A stretch of 64,000 nucleotides of DNA from Argyresthia goedartella (lineage: Eukaryota > Arthropoda > Insecta > Lepidoptera > Argyresthiidae). The notes under the pieces were generated by a model. The model worked only from the letters and a program-made list of their open reading frames with translations. It was not told the DNA's origin and searched no databases. Below are positions 13,381-24,321 of the stretch, one piece after another. Position 1 is the stretch's first letter. The number at the start of each line of letters is the position of its first letter. Made by a program: the position numbers and the translations under genes. The stretch spans positions 32,188,201-32,252,200 of the forward strand of contig OX463810.1 in NCBI GenBank assembly GCA_949825045.1, read 5' to 3'.

Positions 13381-13618
13381 CAGGGTGTAACAAAAAGGGT
13401 TTAACTCCCGAATGTATGTGGTTACTATGGGACCAACTTGATCAGAGCAACTTGATTTTTCACTTCTCCATATAAATCAGCCGAGCGCCCAGACGGAAAT
13501 GTATGGGGAAGTGAAAAATCAAGTTGCTCTAATCAAGTTGGTCCCATAGTAAAAGTTGCTCAGAATGATGTCCCAAACCACATACATCCGGGAGTTAAAC
13601 CCTTTTTGTTACACCCTG
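13381..13618. mobile_element. Mariner-type MITE, near-palindromic, TA target
   Basis: The left end CAGGGTGTAACAAAAAGGGT and the right end ACCCTTTTTGTTACACCCTG are inverted copies, and the inner halves (TGGGACCAACTTGAT and ATCAAGTTGGTCCCA) also pair. About 95 bp on each side fold back. Flanking TATA on both sides fits a TA target duplication as made by Tc1/mariner transposases. No transposase gene. Confidence 0.85.
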
Positions 13619-13917
13619 TATATATGTATGATGTACATTCCCGACAAAATGCTTCAAATATAATAAAACTATTCAATAGAACAAATTGCGTTCTAATGCG
13701 ACGGGAGTGGTAGCAGATTAATCCAATTGCTCGATAGATGGCGCTGCCTGTATTTTAACTCACGCTATGGTTTGAAACCGTCGCTAGCTTAAGTAGCGGA
13801 GTTGCTCGCCAGCGATTTCAACTAGTTGTTGATAATTTTTGTATCTGCATTAATTATTATATTTACTAACTATTTGGATTTGTTCATCTAGCACATTTGC
13901 CAGAACTAGTAGTCGCA

Positions 13918-16900
13918 ATGGATTCGGAAATAGTGTATGTGAATGACCAACCATGCCCACACCGGATTGTACGGATACCTGGCGATGGGTCGTGTTTGTT
14001 TCATTCTTTGTCATTCTCTATGTATGAGAATATTGAGTCGTCGTATGAGATTAGACTTGCTATAGTCGAGTATGTGGTAGCACATTGGGAAGAGTTCCAA
14101 GTTTATACTTGTGACGAGCACGGAGACCCCTACATTAACGCCGAGCTGTACTCGATGGCAATGGTAAAAACAACTACCTATGGTGCCGCGTCTGAACTTA
14201 TGGCGGCCGCAGCTTTGTATCCGTATGCTTTCGAGGTTTACGAAAACGGCGTTTTGAGGGGATTATTCGGTGGTGATTCTGGTAATCCGGTGAAACGTTT
14301 ACGATTTTCTGGTAGTTTCTTAGGCGGTCATTATGAAGTGCTCCTTCCAGAAATGCCTCCGATTGATGGTAATTCGAATAACAATAATACAAACTTATCT
14401 AAAAAGGGGGGAAGACCTAAGAAGGTTAAAATAGGAAGACCTAAAACTTCGGCGCTCTCCCGTTCTCAGCAAAATAAAGAAGCGGCGGCTCGTTACCGCC
14501 AGAACAACCCCGAAAAACGGAAGGAGACATTAACTCGTTACAGTTCTTCATGTCCAGAAGTTCACAGAAAAGCTGTAGCGCGTTACACTGCCTCTCATCC
14601 GGAAATACATCGAGAAGCAGTGTCACGTTACACTGCCTCTCATCCGGAAATACATCGAGAAGCGGTGTCGCGTTACACTGTTTCCCATCCCGAAGTTAAC
14701 CGTGAAGCTGTCCAAAGGAAAAGATCAAACGAAAAGTTACAATTTCAACCAAAAAATATAGAAAAAATTATTCAAGCGCTTACTAACAAAATTAAGGACA
14801 GATTAGAAGCGGAGAAACAAATTAAATGGGCACTTCATAACAGGCAGCAAACTTTAGGAAACTTTAATAAAACTATCGATAAATTGAAAGATAAATTTAA
14901 AGTATCATTAGAAAAACTAAGTTCTTGTGCTCTGGATAGTACTTCCAATGACAAATTAGAATGTTTTGTAGGAAAATCGGAACATAGAAGTAATCAGGAG
15001 CCATATCACGCAGGAAAACCATACAATTTATTACAAGGCCAGGAGAAAGCCATCAAAATTGACGACACAGGAAAAGCAGTCTTTGGAAATGTGGAAAAGC
15101 ATGGCCGTAGTTTTGTTTGGTGTTGTAATGATCTATGTGCACTAGATGAGAGCGTAATGATACAATTAACAAACATGTTCAAAATCTTGGTGAACAAAAG
15201 TGCTGCTCAGTATTACACATTAATACAAAATGGAAACTTATTTGAGTATCTAAATTATATTAACACTATTAAATCGCATTTTCCACGTCTAAGGACAATC
15301 TCAAGCGAAATTTATCAAGTGCAGAGCTTTTTTAACATTTTAAAAGATATTGATGAATCATTGGAAAAATGTGACGTAGAAAAAATTAAAAAACACGGAA
15401 AACAACAAAATGTTGGAAGTATAGTTGTGGAAAGTGAAGAGTCACATGACATTTTAGAGGATGAGATCATAGAAAAACATAAAGCTGCGTTTAAATCTCT
15501 AAAACTAAAGTGTCTTGATACTCCAAAACTAGAGTGCATGTCGTGTATAAAACTTTGTTATTCAAGAGATGTTTCATCTTTGAATAGATTAAGAAAGGCT
15601 TTAGAAACTAGTATTTGGAATAATCTTCTCAGTTATTATAGATCCAACAATCAAGATTACAGCCCATACATTTGTCACTTATGTTTACAAAAAATAAGAG
15701 CAAATCAACTGCCAGCAGCTTGTTTTCTAAATGACCTATACGTTAGTACTGTTCCACCACAGATAACCGAGTTGAATGACTATGAAAAGATTTTAATTCA
15801 ACGCGCCAAAGCATTTCAAGTGGTAATGCTAATGAATCCCGTTGCAAACAAACATTTACCTAATAGGAATATGGTGAAAAAAGTAAAAGGTAGAACTTTC
15901 CACCTTCCCTTGCCGCTTGAAGAAACTTTGAAAAAGCTGCCTACACCAGAACACCCAATTGCAAACCCTGAAATGTTTATTATGGTACGAGGTATGCCAA
16001 CAAAATCTAAAATAGTGTGGGAGGATATTGTAGATGTTAATAAAGTTTACGAAGCCTTACAATATTTGAAACGTGTAAATTCTCTTTACTCTCAAATACG
16101 ACTTCCGCATTCACCTCAACAATTGATTGATTTTATTAACGAAGAAGACAATATCCATCATATAGCAGATCAATTAGTTGTACATAACGCTGCAGAAGAA
16201 AATGTTGGGCTCCTAACACAAATCACATCAGAAAAAGAGGCGGACTATGAACAATACACTATTTATCCCTTGCATGAAAGAAGGAGAAATGCTCCTATTT
16301 CAGAACTTTACCAGATGCTGAAAGTCAACGCTGCTCCAATAGATTCTAGAGATACTGATTTAGATGTAAAGTGCTTTCCTGATCTTTATGTTGAAGGAAA
16401 ATATGGTCAGTTTTATAATCGACAGCAAAAGCTAACATCTAGTGAGTTTATAAAAGCAAGATTAATGTCAAAGCATTCCCAATTTCGTCTTAATCAACAA
16501 TATTTATTTTTTCTACTTAATGATGCTAACATTCGACAAATTAATTCTGGTATTTTCTATAAAATGAATTGTGTTAACCAAAAACAGAAAATTACAGCTG
16601 AACAGTATTTCGAAATGCTCAATAAGGAAGAGTTAGAAGGTGACATAACGGCAATATTTGGTAGGTTACGTAATACAGAACAGTTTTGGAGAAAGCCGAG
16701 GAATGATGTCAACTGTATGACTCAGCACTACGGTCCTGCAACCTGGTTTCTCACCATGAGTCCTTCCGAATGGATGTGGGAGGACTTAGGTGAGTACCTT
16801 AGGACAGTTAATGGTGCAGAAATGGCTAGCAAGAGCATAAGCGAATTGGTTGCTCTAGATCCCGTTTCTACTTCTCGGTTTATCGATAATAAGTTCAAGG

Positions 16901-19893
16901 CCATGTTGGACTTCATAATGTCAAACGATGAGCCGCTTGGAAAGGTTATACATTATTTCTGGAGACGGGAGTATCAATCACGTGGAGCGCAACACTTTCA
17001 TTTAATGTTATGGGTAAAAGACGCCCCCATACTTCACGAGTCCTCGCTTGATGAGGTAGCATCATTTATTACAAAGTATGTAAATTGTGCCATACCAGAT
17101 AAGAATCTTTCACCAACAATCTTTCAACGAGTCACGTCATATCAGACTCATAAACACAATCAATATTGCATGCGTCATAAAAAAACAAGAAAAGGTTTCG
17201 TAAAAGTTTGTCGTTTCGGATTCCCCCGTCCGGTCACAGAAGTACTTACTATTAGAGATATAATAGAATCAATAGCTGCAAGAAAAACACTGTCGTCTAA
17301 CAGTAGACTTTACTATATTGTACGAAAAAAAGAATGGGTTATGGTCAATGATTATAATCCCGCGATTTTGTTGGCATGGAACGGCAACATAGACATACAA
17401 TACGTAGGCGAAAAAACGGCTATTTTAAATTATTACGTCACTAAATATACAACTAAAAGCGAGAAAACTCACGCTGCTGATATGTTTCAAGACATAAACT
17501 CGACAAAACCTTTAAGAAGCCGCCTATTTAACATAGGACTTAGAGTTCTGTCTAGCAGGGAGTGCGGCTCTTTGGAAGCCAGCGACACTCTACTAGGTAT
17601 TTCTTTGTACGGTACAGATCCTACCACCACAATTCGATGGCTGGACGTCAACATCTTTCGTAACCGGCGCGTTAAATCTAAACCTGATATGATGATGCTA
17701 GAAGCGGAGTCCACCGATATCTATTACGAGTCTTGGATTGATGACCACTATCCTAAACGGCCTAAAGAGTTCGAGACTACTAATTTGTACAGTTTTGCGC
17801 GAAATTATGATATTGTGAAAACACGCCCAGTGTCATCTAAAGTCGAGTGCTACGAAATAGGTGACGGTAAAAAGTTCCTGAAAAGAAGAGCTAAACCATA
17901 TTTAATCAATCATTATTTCTACGATGGAGAACAGGTACCAGAGAAATACTTTTTCTCTTTACTCCTTTTATTCAAGCCATGGCGTTCTTTAGATGAACTC
18001 AAAATGGGGTGTGATACATACACGGAGGCTTTCAATTTGGCAAAAGAAGGACTGAAAGAAGGAGTAGATTACGGTAATTCAATGATAGAATCAAGATACA
18101 AGATACAAAATGCATTTGAAATGATAGAATCAAAAGTTGCTGAGATAACGAACGAACTGTACGAAGGTAGGGAAATTTCTGAAGTTGGCGATGGTCCTGA
18201 AAACCCTTTAGACTTTGAAGCTGTGGAAGCTGCAAATGCAATGATCGATTTTCAGGGGATTGACATGGCAGAAGAAGAACAGACTGATCTTCAAAGCATG
18301 ATCGTAAAACTTAATGTCGATCAGAAAAGAGTGTTCCATATGATCACAAATAAAATGGACATTTCTCTTAATAACGCTGATGTTTTACGGTGTTTTATTA
18401 GTGGAACTGGTGGTACGGGTAAAAGCTTTTTAATAAAAGCTCTAAAAGTTTGGGTTAAGACGTATTTAAACAAAAAAGTGGCAGTTAGTGCTCCGACAGG
18501 CATAGCTGCATTTAATGTGAATGGAATGACTATACATAGATTGTTGCAGTTGCCTATAGAACACAAGCAAACGCCGAAGTACAAACCACTTTCTGATGAC
18601 GTGCTTAAAGTTCTGAGATCAGATTTAAAAGAAGTAGTGTTGTTTATCATAGACGAAGTGTCGATGATATCCAATGTTACTTTAACATATATTCATTTAC
18701 GCTTGTCTGAGATTTTCGACACAGACGACGATCAAAACGGGTGGTTTGGAAAAAAACATCTTGTAGTTTTCGGGGATCTCTTACAGCTTCCGCCCGTAAG
18801 AGAAAAGTCCCCTTTTGAAAAACTGACAGTAACTGAAACTAACAAATTGCTAGGTTCCCTCAGTATGCCGAATCTGTGGATTGAACTGTTTACATACGAT
18901 GAACTTACAATTAACATGCGACAACTTAATGATTCTGACTTTGTTGAAATGTTAAACAGAATCAGATTAGGTGTGACTACACAAAAAGACCGCGACTTAC
19001 TCTCGACTAGATTATTACATCTTAAATCCGATTCCAATAAAAACCGATTAAATGAAATAATTGAACACCTCTCGAAACTTCCTGATGATACTGTTTGCTT
19101 ATTACCTACAAAAAATATGTGTCTACAATTAAATACTGCAATGCTCAGGTCTCTCCCATATCCTGAAATAATACTTACAGCTATAGATAGCATAGATTGT
19201 CCCAGATACCTAACAAAAAGAGCTCGTGAATGCATAAAGAAATATGAAGACGATGCGTCTATGACTGCAGGCCTGGAAGAGAACATAATTATAAAAATAG
19301 GAGCAAAAGTCATGTTAAGGCGAAATATTGACGTAAGTCTCGGTTTGGTCAATGGTTCTATCGGTATAGTGCGAAGAGTTAAGATTGATCCAGATGATCC
19401 AAAAATAATTAAGAAAATATGCATTCAGTTTAATAATGATCATGAAATTTACGAGCTTAGTCCGGTCAAAACTAAATTTGAAATTATTAATAGGGCATAT
19501 GTTCATCGCGAACAATTTCCCATATGTATAGCCTATGCTATAACCATCCACAAAAGTCAGGGCCTAAGTCTAAATAATGCGCTGATGGATATAGGTTCTG
19601 CAGTGTTCACATCCGGTCAAGCTTACGTGGCACTTTCGAGAGTAACAAGTCTGGGCGGTTTACATCTAATTAATGTCGATTTCGGAAGTTTTAAAGCTCA
19701 GGAATCATCAATTTGTGAATACAACAGATTGAGAAGCATTTACCGCCCAGATTTGTCAAAAATTTTAACATCAAAGCCTCAGAGAAAAACACATCGTGAC
19801 AGGGAGTGGGCTTTGAGAAAAACTGTAGCTGAAGCTCAAGAAGTAATACCAGAAAAGAAAAAGAGAAAGACTACCTACAAACATAAGAAATAA
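13918..19893 (+). CDS. Helitron Rep-helicase with N-terminal OTU protease domain
   Basis: A single uninterrupted frame of 1,991 residues from the ATG at 13,918, the first ATG in the frame. Domain order: OTU-type cysteine protease (about 16-143; GDGSC with Asp23 and Cys26, His138 in GGHYEVL); two AT-hook-like GRPK motifs (about 165-180); a 15-residue repeat RYTASHPEIHREAVS (about 190-265); Cys-pair motifs (about 540-600); Rep HUH nuclease with HFH at 1026-1028 and the paired tyrosines Y-V-T-K-Y (1173, 1177); PIF1-like helicase with Walker A GTGGTGKS (about 1496) and Walker B IIDEVSM (about 1577). It ends in IHKSQGLSL and YVALSRV motifs and a basic tail. These are all the parts a Helitron needs for rolling-circle transposition, so the element could be autonomous. 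No element ends are assigned with confidence. Confidence 0.95.
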   Translation: MDSEIVYVNDQPCPHRIVRIPGDGSCLFHSLSFSMYENIESSYEIRLAIVEYVVAHWEEFQVYTCDEHGDPYINAELYSMAMVKTTTYGAASELMAAAALYPYAFEVYENGVLRGLFGGDSGNPVKRLRFSGSFLGGHYEVLLPEMPPIDGNSNNNNTNLSKKGGRPKKVKIGRPKTSALSRSQQNKEAAARYRQNNPEKRKETLTRYSSSCPEVHRKAVARYTASHPEIHREAVSRYTASHPEIHREAVSRYTVSHPEVNREAVQRKRSNEKLQFQPKNIEKIIQALTNKIKDRLEAEKQIKWALHNRQQTLGNFNKTIDKLKDKFKVSLEKLSSCALDSTSNDKLECFVGKSEHRSNQEPYHAGKPYNLLQGQEKAIKIDDTGKAVFGNVEKHGRSFVWCCNDLCALDESVMIQLTNMFKILVNKSAAQYYTLIQNGNLFEYLNYINTIKSHFPRLRTISSEIYQVQSFFNILKDIDESLEKCDVEKIKKHGKQQNVGSIVVESEESHDILEDEIIEKHKAAFKSLKLKCLDTPKLECMSCIKLCYSRDVSSLNRLRKALETSIWNNLLSYYRSNNQDYSPYICHLCLQKIRANQLPAACFLNDLYVSTVPPQITELNDYEKILIQRAKAFQVVMLMNPVANKHLPNRNMVKKVKGRTFHLPLPLEETLKKLPTPEHPIANPEMFIMVRGMPTKSKIVWEDIVDVNKVYEALQYLKRVNSLYSQIRLPHSPQQLIDFINEEDNIHHIADQLVVHNAAEENVGLLTQITSEKEADYEQYTIYPLHERRRNAPISELYQMLKVNAAPIDSRDTDLDVKCFPDLYVEGKYGQFYNRQQKLTSSEFIKARLMSKHSQFRLNQQYLFFLLNDANIRQINSGIFYKMNCVNQKQKITAEQYFEMLNKEELEGDITAIFGRLRNTEQFWRKPRNDVNCMTQHYGPATWFLTMSPSEWMWEDLGEYLRTVNGAEMASKSISELVALDPVSTSRFIDNKFKAMLDFIMSNDEPLGKVIHYFWRREYQSRGAQHFHLMLWVKDAPILHESSLDEVASFITKYVNCAIPDKNLSPTIFQRVTSYQTHKHNQYCMRHKKTRKGFVKVCRFGFPRPVTEVLTIRDIIESIAARKTLSSNSRLYYIVRKKEWVMVNDYNPAILLAWNGNIDIQYVGEKTAILNYYVTKYTTKSEKTHAADMFQDINSTKPLRSRLFNIGLRVLSSRECGSLEASDTLLGISLYGTDPTTTIRWLDVNIFRNRRVKSKPDMMMLEAESTDIYYESWIDDHYPKRPKEFETTNLYSFARNYDIVKTRPVSSKVECYEIGDGKKFLKRRAKPYLINHYFYDGEQVPEKYFFSLLLLFKPWRSLDELKMGCDTYTEAFNLAKEGLKEGVDYGNSMIESRYKIQNAFEMIESKVAEITNELYEGREISEVGDGPENPLDFEAVEAANAMIDFQGIDMAEEEQTDLQSMIVKLNVDQKRVFHMITNKMDISLNNADVLRCFISGTGGTGKSFLIKALKVWVKTYLNKKVAVSAPTGIAAFNVNGMTIHRLLQLPIEHKQTPKYKPLSDDVLKVLRSDLKEVVLFIIDEVSMISNVTLTYIHLRLSEIFDTDDDQNGWFGKKHLVVFGDLLQLPPVREKSPFEKLTVTETNKLLGSLSMPNLWIELFTYDELTINMRQLNDSDFVEMLNRIRLGVTTQKDRDLLSTRLLHLKSDSNKNRLNEIIEHLSKLPDDTVCLLPTKNMCLQLNTAMLRSLPYPEIILTAIDSIDCPRYLTKRARECIKKYEDDASMTAGLEENIIIKIGAKVMLRRNIDVSLGLVNGSIGIVRRVKIDPDDPKIIKKICIQFNNDHEIYELSPVKTKFEIINRAYVHREQFPICIAYAITIHKSQGLSLNNALMDIGSAVFTSGQAYVALSRVTSLGGLHLINVDFGSFKAQESSICEYNRLRSIYRPDLSKILTSKPQRKTHRDREWALRKTVAEAQEVIPEKKKRKTTYKHKK

Positions 19894-19984
19894 TCATAAG
19901 ACAGGTTTTATGTTTTTTATTGTTATTGTAAAAGTACCAAAGGTACCAAATTTTAAAAAGTAGAACTTTACAAAAAGAAGTGAG
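19894..19984. other. Helitron 3' flank
   Basis: AT-rich, containing a small GTACCAAAGGTACC palindrome at about 19,935-19,948. No clear Helitron terminator (hairpin followed by CTRR) was found before the inverted repeat begins. Confidence 0.4.
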
Positions 19985-20817
19985 ATCCCATCAAAAACAT
20001 CCTGTAAAAAATACCAAGTCTCGCAGCTCTGTGATTCTACCGTAAAAAGTTGTGAGATCCATGTTATACCAAGTCGGTTAACTGATTTAGTCCCTACTTA
20101 AGGGGCCTTCTGTCTTAAGTTAATACGTAAGATATTTTCATATCTATATTCAAATCTTTTACTTTTTAAATAAAAATATCGACTTGGCCATCGCATGAAG
20201 GCACAATGTATCTTCGAAATCATATCTACATTATATTAGGTTGTTTAGAGTATAATTGCGTTCTACACGATTAAAACTTGGTTCCAAAACTAATATATGT
20301 ATACCTTTAACAAGCGGCAACAATAGAAAATGGAAGACTAGTGCAACAAAATTACTAATGCTCTAGTTATTTTCAGTCCATTAAATTCCAGTACCTTTCA
20401 CTTCTTTATGCATTCGGAAGGAATTTGATGAAAAACCAGGTTTCTGGCTCTTAGTTCTGTGTGATAGATAACGTATTTGTATATATTTATTACACGATAC
20501 ATGACAGGACATAAAAACAGAAATAACATGTACCAAGGTCAGCTTATCTCTAAATAGAGATTTCTTCCAGCAGACCCTGGTTGTAAAGGACTAAACAAAC
20601 TAAGCATGCGATGGCCAAGTCGATATTTTTATTTAAAAAGTAAAAGATTTGAATATAGATATGAAAATATCTTACGTATTAACTTAAGACAGAAGGCCCC
20701 TTAAGTAGGGACTAAATCAGTTAACCGACTTGGTATAACATGGATCTCACAACTTTTTACGGTAGAATCACAGAGCTGCGAGACTTGGTATTTTTTACAG
20801 GATGTTTTTGATGGGAT
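19985..20817. repeat. Perfect 213-bp inverted repeat with 407-bp spacer
   Basis: Arm 19,985-20,197 and arm 20,605-20,817 are inverted copies with no mismatch found by eye. Outer ends read ATCCCATCAAAAAC and GTTTTTGATGGGAT; inner ends read CCATCGCATG and CATGCGATGG. The spacer contains a LINE 3' UTR piece (CAGCTTATCTCTAAATAGAG, about 20,540). The right arm overlaps the end of LINE ORF2 and supplies its last codons. It could be a foldback DNA transposon or an inverted duplication; no target duplication was found. Confidence 0.85.
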
Positions 20818-23635
20818 ATCCCTTTTTCGACAAAGTCGCTTTAACATGCTTTTTAAATTGCTCAAATGGCAATTTCAAAATCTCCAGAGGTATCTTATTG
20901 TAGTAGAGAATGCACCGACCCTTGAAAGAATTGCTAACCTTCGCGAGTCTAAAACGGGGCGCACATAGTCTGTGATTATTTCTTAGGTTAACATTACAGC
21001 TATCGCTAAGTTTGGAAAATGTTGTAAGGTTCTTGCGTACATACATTATATTTTCGAAAATAAATTGACTAGCTACTGTTAGTATGTCAATTTCTTTAAA
21101 ACGCTCTCTTAAGGAGTCTGTTCGTTTTAAATTATAAATTGCTCGAATAGATCTTTTCTGTAAAATAAAAATAGTTTGAATATCCGCTGCTTTCCCCCAC
21201 AACAAGATACCATAGGACATCACACTATGAAAGTAACTAAAATATACTAGCCTAGATGTAGCCACATCCGTGCTTTGTCTGATGTTCCTAACAGCGTAAG
21301 CCGCAGAACTTAATTTACCAGCCAATTTATCTATGTGGGGTCCCCACTGCAATTTGCTATCAATGGTTATTCCAAGAAACTTCGTATCATTTACTAATTC
21401 TAACGTGCTGTTGTCTAGCACTAAACTGGTCTCAACTTGCCTGACATTTGGAAGTGAGAATTTGATACACTTGGTTTTACCAGCGTTTAACAATAAATTA
21501 TTAACTGTGAACCAATTCAAGGTTAAAGACAATACACCATTAACATCAACAAATTCTCCTTTTTGTCTTTCAATTTTGAAGACCAGTGAAGTATCATCAG
21601 CAAACAACACTATGTCAGTTAATTTCTCCACCATGAAAGGCAGATCATTAATATATACCAGGAATAAGAAAGGGCCTAATATGGAACCTTGTGGAACGCC
21701 AATTTTAACACCCGATCCATCAGATTTTACGCCGTTAACTTCTGCCTTTTGAATTCTATTGCTTAGGTATGATCTTAGTAGATCCAACGCTTTATTTCTA
21801 ACTCCGTAATGATTTAATTTAATTAATAGCGTATTATGATCAACACAATCAAACGCCTTCGACAGGTCGCAAAAAACTCCGATAGCATCCTGTGCGGCCT
21901 CCCATGCAGAATAAATATGAGATACAAGGGTAATACCTGCATCCGTAGTCGATTTACCCCTAGTGAAACCATATTGTTTAGCGTGGAGTTGTTTTGTACG
22001 GTTGAAGTGTGAGAGCATTTGATTGAGTATAATCTTTTCAAATATTTTACTTAGTGTTGGAAGAACAGATATTGGTCTGAAATTTGAAGGATCGCCCTTA
22101 TCTCCCGATTTGAACAGCGGTATAAGTTTACTGTGTTTCATGAGGTCTGGAAAAGCCCCATCGTCAACACATTTATTGAATATATAAGCTAAGTGTGGGG
22201 CTATAACTAGAATTACTGAACCAATGACTTTGACTGATATACCCCACAGGTCTTCCGTAATTTTTAAGTTAAGTAATTTAAACGTTTTGACAATGTCCTG
22301 GGGATATACATGATGAAATTTTAAATATACATTACTGACGCTAGTGTTATTTTTTAATAAAGTCTCTGCTTCAAATGGAGATGAATTTAGACGGTACGTT
22401 GTGAGTACGGGTACATTGGTGAAGAATGTTTCAAAAGCTCGAGCAACATCAGCGTTGGATTTAACAACATCATCACCTATCTTTAGGCAGAAATCACTGT
22501 CCCTTGGTATAACTTTGCCAGTTTCGCGGTTTATTATTTGCCAAACTGTTTTCATTCTATTATTTGAATTTTGAATTTTTCTATTAATGTGTAAAGTTTT
22601 TGCAGTTCTACAAACCAACTTGAAAGTTTTGGAATATTTTTTAACATAGTCATGAAATTTTCGATCAAAGTTATAGGTTTTTTGATCATAAAGGTCATAC
22701 AAGATAACTCTACTTTTACGAATTCCAAACGTTGCCCAGTCATTAAATTTAGATTTACCGTTGTAGTCACTGACTTTCTTTAATTTGAAAACTTTATTGA
22801 ATTCTGTCTGAATAATGTTGAAGAAGTCTGAGTAGATTTTGTTTGGGTTCTGTTCATTAAAATCCGGTACTGGAAAATTTATATCTAAGTTTTTCGTATA
22901 AGTCTCTAGTCTATGGGATGTAATAGGCCTATAAAATGATGGACCAGTCTTATCCTTAATAGTTATTGGGAATGAAACTGTTTGACCACTGTGATCGGAG
23001 GGTAAGCAGTTAATTACACTTTTACTTGTGAATGCACAGTCACAAAAAACGTTATCTAAGCAAGTTTGGCTGGTAAGTGTAATTCTAGTCGGCTCTAGAA
23101 ATACATGACATAAATTAAATGATTTGAACAGAGTTATTAATCGTCGCTTCAGTGTTGTATCTACAAGCAGATCTACATTAAGATCGCCACAAATAATTAA
23201 CTTTTTTCTGTTATTACAAAGTTTAATGAGGGCTTCCTCCATAATTTTCTCAAATAATTCGAAATTGCCATGGCCTTTTTCATCCCTCGGTGGTCTGTAG
23301 ACACAAACAATAATATGGCTATCTAACTCAACACAGGATACCTCTATTTGTCATTCAACAGTAAGTGCAAGAATATCTTTCCGTTGTTTCACCTTAATAT
23401 TATTTTTCACTAAGATTAAAGAACCACCTCTATCAGCAGTCTTTCTATTGTAACAACTGACAATTTTGTAATTATTTATGTTAAAAGACATCATATTTTC
23501 CTTTAACCAGTGATCTATAATACAAATAACTTCGGTGTCAGAATTATTAAGAAATAATTCTAATACAAGTTCTTTGCCAGGTAGCCCCTGGATGTTTTGA
23601 TGGGCAATATTTAACTGGGGCTTACATTTTGACAT
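20795..23635 (-). pseudogene. LINE ORF2 (endonuclease and reverse transcriptase), duplication copy 1
   Basis: One frame of 947 codons from ATG 23,635 with a single in-frame TGA at 23,353-23,351 (codon 95). The N-terminal APE-type endonuclease starts LNIAHQNIQGL and contains IICGDLNVD and SDHSGQ. The RT core shows GDPSNFRPISVLPTLSKIFE, CDLSKAFDCVDHN, GVPQGSILGPFLF and the catalytic FADDTSLVF. The last residues (PIKNIL) come from the inverted repeat; a related copy at 33.9 kb ends differently. The stop makes this copy inactive as read. In family members the protein nicks the target and primes reverse transcription. Confidence 0.88.
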
Positions 23636-23682
23636 ATTTAGTGGCTCTTGTATGCTAGAGATTTCCTCTATTGTCTTATGAA

Positions 23683-24314
23683 CTAATTTAAATTACTTGG
23701 AACAGATTCCAATGTTGCATGCAAAGTATAATTAACAGGTGAATTCCCAATAGGGGTGCATGTCATATTACTCTTAAAATAAGCTGATGTCAAGTTGAAC
23801 TTAGTTAAACCAACTATAGCTGCGTCGCATATATTATAAGCTAACAATGTAGCTACTAATTTTCTATATTTATTAGACAGGTACAATGTATCCCGTGTCA
23901 GAGTAAAGTTATGAATAAAATTATTCATGTCGAAATATAAAATAGCATCGCTGTGATGACATGTTAAATTAAATAAATGAATATTCATTCTATGCACAGA
24001 TTTGTTCTGTAGTTCTGTCAAATTACAGGCATATGGAAAATTGCATAGTATAAATTTGCATTTCATCCTACTATGTAAGTCTAGAAGTGTTTCAACACTT
24101 TTATTCAAATCATTCCGACTAATGTTTGAATGATTTCCTACCATAATTACAATTGTGCTGTACTCATCATAGATACCGCGACTAATCATCTTCACTAGAT
24201 CTACAAATGAACTATTTGGACAGCAAATGTTCGTTACTTTTTGGTTAAGCCGGTTATGTAATAGAGTCCCAAATCCTGCACCTACTTTGTCGGAGAACAA
24301 CAGAGTTCCACCAC
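23683..24314 (-). pseudogene. LINE ORF1, 5'-truncated, duplication copy 1
   Basis: An open frame of about 210 residues ending SVPSNLN. It resembles the esterase-like (SGNH fold) C-terminal half of CR1-group ORF1: LLFSDKVGAGFGTLLHNRL near the truncated start, then YSTIVIMVGNHSNIS. The expected N-terminal zinc-finger or coiled-coil part is lost where the element meets the Jockey sequence at TACCAAT. It is 48 nt upstream of ORF2. Assignment rests on position and weak similarity. Confidence 0.65.
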
Positions 24315-24321
24315 TACCAAT

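Larger units (their letters stand above)
12618..20817. mobile_element. 8.2-kb insertion block carrying the Helitron
   Basis: The block lies between the LINE 3' UTR and ORF2. It starts near a hairpin, GGTGCACGGCAGTGCACC (about 12,630-12,647), and includes ACTGACTGACTGACC (about 12,848), a motif I associate with insect Helitron ends. It then holds a dispersed repeat, a mariner-type MITE, the Helitron gene and the 213-bp inverted repeat. Whether it is one Helitron with later insertions or several successive insertions cannot be decided: no clean Helitron terminus was found at either edge. Confidence 0.5.
12313..24314 (-). mobile_element. CR1/Jockey-superfamily LINE nested in the Jockey element
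   Basis: TACCAAT flanks the insertion at 12,306-12,312 and 24,315-24,321. Reading the minus strand from the right: a 5'-truncated ORF1 (24,314-23,683), ORF2 (23,635-about 20,818), then after an 8.2-kb foreign block the 3' UTR (about 12,617-12,313), ending in an ATTGACT microsatellite. A related copy at 33,640-34,500 has ORF2 and 3' UTR contiguous, which shows that the block is an insertion. Clade within the superfamily is not settled. Confidence 0.85.

Noticed and set aside
13897..13917. Helitron start at 13,897
   Set aside because: That codon is TTG; the first ATG in the frame is at 13,918 and lies before the OTU domain.
19985..20817. Classified firmly as a DNA transposon
   Set aside because: Terminal repeats are perfect but flanks (GTGAG and ATCCC sides) show no matching target duplication, so left as an unclassified inverted repeat.
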